Shown here in pieces: positions 8,801 to 12,473 of a stretch of DNA of 14,123 bases. Below the pieces are notes generated by a model. The model was not told the DNA's origin. It was given only the letters and a program-made list of their open reading frames with translations, and ran no database searches. The number at the start of each line of letters is the position of its first letter. Positions within the stretch are counted from its first letter, which is position 1. Made by a program: the position numbers and the translations under genes. The DNA is from Phycisphaerae bacterium. Lineage in GTDB: Bacteria; Planctomycetota; Phycisphaerae; JAAYCJ01. The stretch spans positions 1 through 14,123 of the forward strand of contig JAAZAW010000177.1 of assembly GCA_012514125.1 (NCBI GenBank), read 5' to 3'.

Positions 8801-10205
8801 CATGATACCGGGATTTGCCGGTCCGGGCGCCGCTGAAGGTGGGGCGGTTTCACGTATCGAAAAAGAAACACTGGCCGTCGCGGCTGATTCACGAACCAAT
8901 TCGTTGATCATCACCGGAAGCCCGTCGTATCTCAAAATGGTCGAAAGTGTCATTCGCCAGCTTGATGCCAAAGCCGTCGAAGAACGGCCTACCGAAGTGA
9001 TTGCGCTAAGAAACGCCAAAGCCGAAACCATTCAGCAGGCGGTGACCTCTTTGATTGAAGGGCGAACCCAGTTGCTCAAAGACGCTTACGGCGATGCGCT
9101 GGCTCCTGAACGGCTTATGGAACAACAAGTCACGATTGTTGCCGATGAAGATTCCCGAAAAGTCATCCTTCAGGCTTCTCCCAAATACTTCAAACTGGTT
9201 CGCGGTATCATCGACGAACTCGACGCGGCGCCTTCCCAGGTTATGTTGCAGGCCGTCATTATCGAAGTGACCCTCGACGATCGTATCGAATATGGGTTTG
9301 AAGTGGTCGGGCAGGATTTAGCCTTTACGAAAAATCAAACCGCTCCGGGTATCGGACCCAACCATGATTATGTCATCGGGACGGATGTCGGCGCCGCGGG
9401 AACGGGCATTGCAGGTTTTTCGTTCTCGATCCGAAGCGAAGATTTTAACCTTCTGCTCCGCGCGCTGGACTCCGATGGCAAACTCCAGGTCCTCTCGCGT
9501 CCTCAAATCCTCGCACGGGATAACGCCCCGGCGGAAATTCAGATCGGCCAGCAGGTCCCGTATCCGACAGGGTCGAACATCTCCCAGGAAACCGGAAGTG
9601 TCACCACCGCCATTCAATATGAAGATATCGGTGTTATCCTGAAGGTCACTCCGCACATCAATGTTCCCGAAGGATTCATCAATCTTGAAATCGAACAGGA
9701 AATCTCGTCGATCAGTACCTCGAATATTCAGATTTCCGAAAATCTGACCGCGCCGGTCTTCAATAAAAATTCCGTCAACACAATGGTCTCCATCAAAGAC
9801 GGCGAGACCGTGGTTATCGGCGGTTTGATCACGACCCGAAAAGACCATCGTGAAGCAAAGGTTCCGTTCCTGGGCGATATTCCGGTTCTGGGATTGCTCT
9901 TCAAGAGTCTGACCGATTCGTACACGAAATCGGAACTTCTGGTCGTTTTAACTCCGAAACTGATGGATACGGTTCAGAAGGCACGCGATATCTCTCTGGA
10001 GGAACGTGACCTGATGTCCCTCATGCCGCCCGAACTGCGGGAATCGCATCTGCTGGGTCAATTGCGGGTTGTCGATCCGGACGAAGAAGCCTGTACGACA
10101 CAAATGACTCCGGAAGAAGCCGAGTTGGAATATCGGATACGCAACCAGGAAGCGTGCGATCCGGCCAGAAAAATAAAGGCCTTCATGAGGACATGTGAAC
10201 AATAA
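2832..10205 (+). CDS. Giant secretin (GspD/PilQ family) with about 22 tandem N1-type domains
   Basis: This 2457-residue protein is an outer-membrane secretin more than three times the usual GspD length. Order: signal peptide (about 1-27, hydrophobic LTLLFFSAMFIW, cleavage near GTSQ); Thr/Gln-rich linker (about 28-85); N0 domain (90-164: FSFNNAP, then TLNEALEELN, then DRLRISKI); an array of about 22 N1-type domains (190-2131); the secretin domain (2134-2379); and a charged tail (2380-2457). The secretin domain shows the family signatures QAVIIEV, SRPQILARDNAPAEIQIGQQ, YEDIGVILKVTP, VVIGGLI, VPFLGDIPVLGLLF and LLVVLTPKLM, all intact. The family forms a 12-15-subunit outer-membrane channel; N domains stack as rings in the periplasm and N0 contacts GspC/PilP. 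No cysteine was found before residue 2421; three occur at 2421, 2442 and 2455. The single uninterrupted frame argues against a broken or misassembled gene. It is the terminal core gene of a gspK-L-M-D order. Whether it serves type II secretion or a type IV pilus cannot be settled here, as no ATPase or major pilin is visible. Confidence 0.95.
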   Translation: MQYNRVSRTLTLLFFSAMFIWPAPGTSQPTRPANPATPSIEQLKRILKSRGTDQITTQPQQTQESPTTTETRTQEGDGLPTTLPAGESAIQFSFNNAPYTTVLDFIERITGMPIIGDRNIPGTLTYFSRRKMTLNEALEELNILLQEKGVIVIRDGDRLRISKIADALRGYSVDFIGAETFLSADVPSNQIVRVFFKVNNLSAVDVTTLVAEVLPVNEVKLAAWKSNNMIQVVGLSSRVREIILLAQKLDEGLKPSVAGLELKVFKPTYVAPTVLERMIRAMIPPSGIVGPGNVVLGEPGAPSPRPGPGAPGGDATLQMASDDLSGTLVVRASKGMLQEVTDIVKRLDAPQDDGNIVAIRVPVQYGTPAMIEAALNETIRQRLTLKGPSSKVTLTVKNDEATRSLILAGTKSVVEQAQQLIQELDQPTDASKLQVIALSAARADEVLRNVITPFYQASRQKPSAAADIPSNSIITWATGSELEQLRELLEQLDEQAAQGKGIPTIQTYQLTDMDVNRVSATLQTMFAKQTDINFGADPVSKMLIVAAPKNKFDQIDKIIEELKSNVVDKPVTQMVKLEYANADPVANAVRGVYGASKAPGVGPRVTIATNPQGNSILLTGNKSDVDEVTELIKQLDSDIQAASEIKTFKLTYAQSDDLAKMINDLYGGKGVPLKVVSEPWSNTLFISGATGKLSEIEQFVNTADHAEPVDMTSNNIAFITLKTASASDAADQIETMLGDKNTPGGVPSIEVADAGNYLIVSGQPKQIERVRQLAEQIDRMALQIPEIIAVRPIQKTSAERLSQMLSVLVPQLSDTAVRITEINMSKGAEGLEKFMAQDDKFATTTSTQAAQVVVIGVDKTNNTLIIRGRPREIEQVDNAIETLTSDIEEEVQFRTYQLKYADPVDVAANVESLFNDVAVPQVPPQAQHPPRPAAGQQTQPQPQQRPAPAAQKRRIRAIPVDSISSVVVRATPQDFLTIEEFISQLDQSESEKLRIFKLKYARADAVAKNISDVFQAGRAARGARGPRGFMPGAMPTGGRSEIRVSSDLTSNSVIVTASKSEFQQIEQLILALDKPSAAGVGVHLIPIKSGSAETLAPTIQNVLQQAEQALARQRNLPMDPVSVTFEKRTNSLIVAGSDRQYEQVKSLIEKIESAKPGGQRRTFIVPLKNMDPNRAKQILDQMVPQGGRSDSGWRSDNWRDKIAYHIGTVALSQVPTTSHATVPTTTTSPKTATQPEIPLSILQQMLESNRRKMATTTQPGPSPTTTQPSPQAPASPVNQITQTVVPQTQPQTAGETASPQQLQNLADQIQGTVDITAVPEQNALIIDASESDFQVISQLLGLLEAASPQPKVQVFQLKNAQAREMANVMNRLYGNRPQPRGYPPITISTDVPTNSLIVSASPDILQDMAGIIEQLDAVEQAQKMDFRVFPLKNARASQLVPQLQTMLQQILTARGIRQAPFSINADDRTNTIIVTAPEIYLEQIGNLITTLDSVPSFATVSLEIIRLKQADANALGAILSSLIKPAAGGASKELLNRLEVAASDDGEKITLDLDKPIQSIPDKASQSILLLSTPENLTVLKKIVSLLDKAPLADDLLVRIFPLRYADADEASKTLRDLFSKGRDLTKVPGTDHQVGVPSNTTGEALVYDVIFTADLASNTLVAAGHESSLALVEVLVKQLDKEELSAFYPIRTIRLENSSPKTIATLIQDVMDARVTRAKEIGVGKASSRAKVIVRSDDRTSTLLISASDEEFQAISEIVEKLDSQSSSRYEPVVFPLKHIDAEQMAEILNKFFKERSNIKAPGSESLQASSTSLGTVIIPEPRSNSLIVTATKRGLSEVKDLVERLDNADITKKMQIAVIPLRSADASQLADAIMNILNPSSGQSGLKQAVILEFVRKTDEGRKLVQRALKDTAFVYGDKVSNLLIALAPEETIEIIKSLATTIDEVAPSVEMQIIALENADASQMKDILEELFDVGKSSSSRSEMFTPMIPGFAGPGAAEGGAVSRIEKETLAVAADSRTNSLIITGSPSYLKMVESVIRQLDAKAVEERPTEVIALRNAKAETIQQAVTSLIEGRTQLLKDAYGDALAPERLMEQQVTIVADEDSRKVILQASPKYFKLVRGIIDELDAAPSQVMLQAVIIEVTLDDRIEYGFEVVGQDLAFTKNQTAPGIGPNHDYVIGTDVGAAGTGIAGFSFSIRSEDFNLLLRALDSDGKLQVLSRPQILARDNAPAEIQIGQQVPYPTGSNISQETGSVTTAIQYEDIGVILKVTPHINVPEGFINLEIEQEISSISTSNIQISENLTAPVFNKNSVNTMVSIKDGETVVIGGLITTRKDHREAKVPFLGDIPVLGLLFKSLTDSYTKSELLVVLTPKLMDTVQKARDISLEERDLMSLMPPELRESHLLGQLRVVDPDEEACTTQMTPEEAELEYRIRNQEACDPARKIKAFMRTCEQ
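3399..9224 (+). repeat. Protein-level tandem array of about 22 secretin N1-type domains inside the giant secretin
   Basis: Each unit has strand (consensus like FxLKYADA), helix ending near LF, variable loop, strand with a NSLIV-like core preceded by a D and R/T turn, second helix, and an end in LD. Approximate residue ranges, boundaries by eye: 190-250, 260-348, 357-425, 433-493, 505-563, 572-636, 645-704, 716-778, 786-884, 893-986, 993-1073, 1082-1152, 1161-1344, 1352-1416, 1426-1492, 1502-1588, 1598-1681, 1691-1764, 1771-1848, 1856-1946, 1954-2045, 2054-2131. The units are strongly diverged and I see no long DNA-level repeat, so the expansion is old or under diversifying pressure. Units 7, 8, 9 and 20 are the least typical. 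The count could be off by one or two. Confidence 0.85.
6387..6770 (+). other. Thr/Pro/Gln-rich insertion of about 128 residues within the 13th N domain
   Basis: Residues about 1186-1313 of the secretin break the N-domain pattern between the first helix (ending QMVPQGG) and the core strand (ENALIID-like, seen as QNALIIDAS). The insert begins Gly/Ser/Arg/Trp-rich and turns into a low-complexity Thr/Pro/Gln/Ser stretch from about 1214 with TTTT and TTTQP runs. It stays in frame and the domain resumes after it. It probably forms a disordered or extended loop. Confidence 0.75.
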
Positions 10206-10211
10206 CTTTGT

Positions 10212-10217
10212 GGGGGA
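10212..10217 (+). promoter_or_regulatory. Ribosome binding site that decides the lipoprotein start
   Basis: GGGGGA at 10212-10217 lies 8 bases before ATG 10226. A TTG at 10208 in the same frame overlaps this site on its 5' side and has no site of its own, so the ATG is the start. The short gap from the secretin stop (10203-10205) suggests co-translation. Confidence 0.65.
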
Positions 10218-10225
10218 ATCCAAAT

Positions 10226-10741
10226 ATGAAAACAACGGCTCTGTTGATCTGTTCCGTTCTTCTGTTTGTCGGTTCGACGGGTTGTCAACAGCCGATTCGG
10301 CAGACGACCCCGCCGTCGGAAGCAGCAATCTTTTATGAAGATATTGTCTGGGTGACCCTTTCGCTCGAAAGGCCTTTCCTCGATGATGATAATGACCGGA
10401 TTCCCGACGGTGTTCTGGTTCGGGCCATGCTCAACCGGCCCAACGAAAAATCTTTCGTCGCGGGCAAAGGAACGTTGATTATTCATCTGATTAAACGAAC
10501 TCGAAATGAGCAGGGAATATTCCACGATAAGGAAATGTATACATGGACAATCAACGAGGAGGATTTTGAACGGGCCGTGGTTCGCCAGCGCTATGGGATC
10601 GTTTGCCATCAAATGGCGATTTACTGGTACGGCGTTAATCCCAGAGGACCGGGCTGGTATCTCCAGGCGGAATTTATCCGCACCGATAAACAGCGGGTGG
10701 TGTCCAGATTGATCTCGCTGACCATTCCTGAAAAAATGTAA
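10226..10741 (+). CDS. Small exported lipoprotein, function unknown, secretin-linked
   Basis: The 171-residue product starts with a Lys-Thr-Thr and hydrophobic segment (ALLICSVLLFVG) ending in STGC at 17-20, a slightly atypical lipobox (Ser at -3), so Cys20 is the likely lipidated residue. The mature part contains an acidic turn DDDNDRIPDG (53-62), which resembles a calcium-binding DxDxDxxxDG loop, followed by alternating strands rich in aromatic residues (YTWTI, MAIYWYGV, GWYLQAEFI), suggesting a beta-sandwich. I do not recognise a named family. It begins 20 bases after the giant secretin and shares its direction, so it is probably in the same operon. A pilotin or secretin-accessory lipoprotein is a reasonable guess from context only; known pilotins are mostly helical or TPR-like, which this does not resemble. 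Confidence 0.8.
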   Translation: MKTTALLICSVLLFVGSTGCQQPIRQTTPPSEAAIFYEDIVWVTLSLERPFLDDDNDRIPDGVLVRAMLNRPNEKSFVAGKGTLIIHLIKRTRNEQGIFHDKEMYTWTINEEDFERAVVRQRYGIVCHQMAIYWYGVNPRGPGWYLQAEFIRTDKQRVVSRLISLTIPEKM

Positions 10742-10839
10742 CGGTTTCGTAACGCCTGGGCGTGTCTGAAAGGACACAGATTTAATACTGTGTGGACCGT
10801 GAAGAAACGGATCGTAGCAATAGTCTTAGGATGCCGTCT

Positions 10840-11583
10840 ATGTCTGAACCATCACAATTAAGACGCTGTTATACTCGACGTGTATGGACTCGGCGATTAA
10901 TCGCGGGGGGAATCATTGCTATCGTAATCCTTCTGCGTATCGCCGGTTGTCATGATGACATTTCCACCTCTCGGCCTGCTCAAGGCACAGACGACTATTC
11001 ACGCTACAATGATCAAATCGTCACCTGCATCAAAGTTCTCGACGGCGATACCGTTGATATTGACATACGGGACCTTAAGGCCGAGAAGGAAAAGGCCTAT
11101 ACCCGCGTTCGGTTCTGGGGGATCGACACCCCGGAAATTTCTCATGGTCCCAATAAACCCGCCATGTACTTCGGCTATCAGGCCGCCGAATTTGCCAGAA
11201 AACAGATGATCGGTAAAAAAATTCGCCTGGAACTCGTCCAGGGCAATACTCGCGATCGTTACGGCCGCCTGCTGGCCTATATCTATCTGCCGGACGGCCA
11301 GATGTATAATCGTTTGGCCCTGGCTCAAGGGTACGCTTATGCCGATCATCGATTTAAACATCCTTATAGGGATGAATTCTTCGCTCTCGAAGCCCTTGCC
11401 AGAAAAAATCTTGCGGGCCTTTGGAAAACAGTGCTCCCCGATCAATTGCCCCGATGGTACAGAAAAACAAAACTCAAGGGTTTCTGGGAAGCTCGCGATG
11501 CCGGCGAAACGTTTCAGGAGCCTTCAACCCCGACTCAAAAAAAGTCATCCAAACGTCGGCCCCAAAGTCCTGTCAACTGGTAG
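10840..11583 (+). CDS. Membrane- or lipid-anchored thermonuclease (staphylococcal nuclease family)
   Basis: The SNase fold is clear in this 247-residue product. The calcium and catalytic set is intact: D68-G-D-T at the first metal loop, R91 and D96-T-P-E99 in VRFWGIDTPE (matching R35, D40, T41 and E43 of the Staphylococcus enzyme), and R143 in RYGRLLAYIY (matching R87). The family hydrolyses DNA and RNA with calcium. The N-terminus is positively charged, then hydrophobic (about 20-35) and ends IAGC at 34-37, a good lipobox, so the enzyme may be a lipoprotein facing out of the cytoplasm, or simply anchored. The C-terminal 30 residues are basic and Pro/Ser/Thr rich. The frame can also start at GTG 10792 or ATG 10831; ATG 10840 is chosen because AGG at 10828-10830 is spaced 9 bases from it and it puts the lipobox at a usual distance. 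It follows the lipoprotein gene by 98 bases. Confidence 0.88.
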   Translation: MSEPSQLRRCYTRRVWTRRLIAGGIIAIVILLRIAGCHDDISTSRPAQGTDDYSRYNDQIVTCIKVLDGDTVDIDIRDLKAEKEKAYTRVRFWGIDTPEISHGPNKPAMYFGYQAAEFARKQMIGKKIRLELVQGNTRDRYGRLLAYIYLPDGQMYNRLALAQGYAYADHRFKHPYRDEFFALEALARKNLAGLWKTVLPDQLPRWYRKTKLKGFWEARDAGETFQEPSTPTQKKSSKRRPQSPVNW

Positions 11584-11586
11584 CCC

Positions 11587-12348
11587 TTAAATCGCCAGCC
11601 ATTGCAGAACCCGCTGAATTTGCCGGTCCCAGTGCTCCCAGGAATGATCGCCCGGACCTTCTTCATAGGTCAGATCAAGTCCCAGTTCCAGTGCGTAATC
11701 TCGAAAACGCAAATTATCCTGATATAAAAAATCGGATGTTCCACACCATTGATAAAGTCGCGGAGAGATTGAAGCCTTCGTCTTGCATTCCTTCGCCGCG
11801 TAAAACAAATCGTTCATACTGCCCTTTAACGGCGCATCGCCAAAAATATAGCGAAATTCTTCTTGCCGGTCTTTGCTTCGTTCGCCAATATCCAACGCGC
11901 CCGAAAGGCTTGCACCCGCCGCGAATCGATCTGGAAACCGTAACACCAGTTTGAACGCGCCATATCCGCCCATCGACAACCCCGCCACAAAATTATCTTC
12001 CCGACGATCGGAAAGCGGAAAAAATGATCGTGCGATTGCCGGCAATTCCTCACTGATGAACGTCCAGTACTTTGGGCCATTGACCATATCCGCATACCAG
12101 CTTCGTCCCACAGACGGCATGATCACTGCCAGCCCCATATTCGCGACATATCGCTCAATGGAAGTCCGCCTCTGCCAGGTCGTATGATCGTCCGACAATC
12201 CGTGCAATAAATAAAGCGTCGGGTGCTTGCTTTTTTTGACACTCCCTTTCATCCCGATTTGCGAAACGGTTTGCTGGGGTAAAACCACGTCCATGGACGT
12301 CGAGACCCCGAGAATTTCCGAAAAGAAATTGCAATGAAACAATGCCAT
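11587..12348 (-). CDS. Tributyrin-esterase-like alpha/beta hydrolase (esterase D superfamily)
   Basis: This 253-residue protein is a complete serine esterase of the family that includes lactococcal tributyrin esterase and S-formylglutathione hydrolases. The N-terminus has the family pattern FFSEILGVSTSMDVVLP. The oxyanion-side motif YLLHGLSDDHTTW is at 46-58, and the nucleophile elbow GLSMGG puts Ser125 in place. Asp206 (in CGTSDFLYQ) and His235 (in GDHSWEHW) complete a likely triad. No signal peptide is visible, so it should be cytoplasmic and act on short-chain acyl esters. The start is firm: AGAGG (complement of 12358-12362) lies 9 bases from the ATG. It converges with the nuclease gene, with 3 bases between the two stop codons. 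Its promoter candidate lies in the divergent region upstream. The exact natural substrate cannot be told from sequence. Confidence 0.93.
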   Translation of the reverse strand: MALFHCNFFSEILGVSTSMDVVLPQQTVSQIGMKGSVKKSKHPTLYLLHGLSDDHTTWQRRTSIERYVANMGLAVIMPSVGRSWYADMVNGPKYWTFISEELPAIARSFFPLSDRREDNFVAGLSMGGYGAFKLVLRFPDRFAAGASLSGALDIGERSKDRQEEFRYIFGDAPLKGSMNDLFYAAKECKTKASISPRLYQWCGTSDFLYQDNLRFRDYALELGLDLTYEEGPGDHSWEHWDRQIQRVLQWLAI

Positions 12349-12374
12349 GTTCTGTTTCCTCTTGAATGACTCAA

Positions 12375-12403
12375 ATCATAATCGCCGTCAATCAAGTTTC
12401 CAA
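12375..12403 (-). promoter_or_regulatory. Candidate sigma70-like promoter of the esterase gene
   Basis: On the - strand TTGGAA (complement of 12398-12403) and TATGAT (complement of 12375-12380) are separated by exactly 17 bases, matching the -35 and -10 consensus at 4/6 and 5/6. The predicted transcript start falls about 20 bases before the start codon, leaving just enough leader for the AGAGG site. Confidence 0.45.
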
Positions 12404-12404
12404 C

Positions 12405-12432
12405 TGGACACACTGATTTGGCGGTGTAGAAT
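12405..12432 (+). promoter_or_regulatory. Candidate sigma70-like promoter of the helicase gene
   Basis: TGGACA (12405-12410) and TAGAAT (12427-12432), each 5/6 to consensus, are separated by 16 bases. Transcription would start near 12439, giving a leader of about 35 bases before ATG 12474. Its -35 box is one base from the -35 box of the opposing esterase promoter. Confidence 0.42.
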
Positions 12433-12473
12433 TAATGTTCCGTCGATAAGCTAAAGTTTAATGAGATCGCCCC

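Noticed and set aside
2832..10205. Possibility that the giant gene is several fused or misassembled secretin genes
   Set aside because: There is only one signal peptide, one N0 domain and one barrel domain, and the repeats are diverged at DNA level, so a collapsed or chimeric assembly is unlikely.
10752..10777. Two small overlapping inverted repeats (ACGC-CTGG-GCGT and GTGTC-TGAAAG-GACAC) after the lipoprotein gene, a possible terminator
   Set aside because: Stems are only 4-5 base pairs, they share bases, and no T-tract follows, so an intrinsic terminator is not supported.
10058..10777. 239-codon - strand frame across the secretin end and the lipoprotein gene
   Set aside because: It covers two supported + strand genes including the lipobox region and shows no family motif.
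11421..11954. 177-codon + strand frame bridging the nuclease and the esterase
   Set aside because: It is out of frame with the nuclease and antisense to the esterase, whose catalytic motifs are complete.
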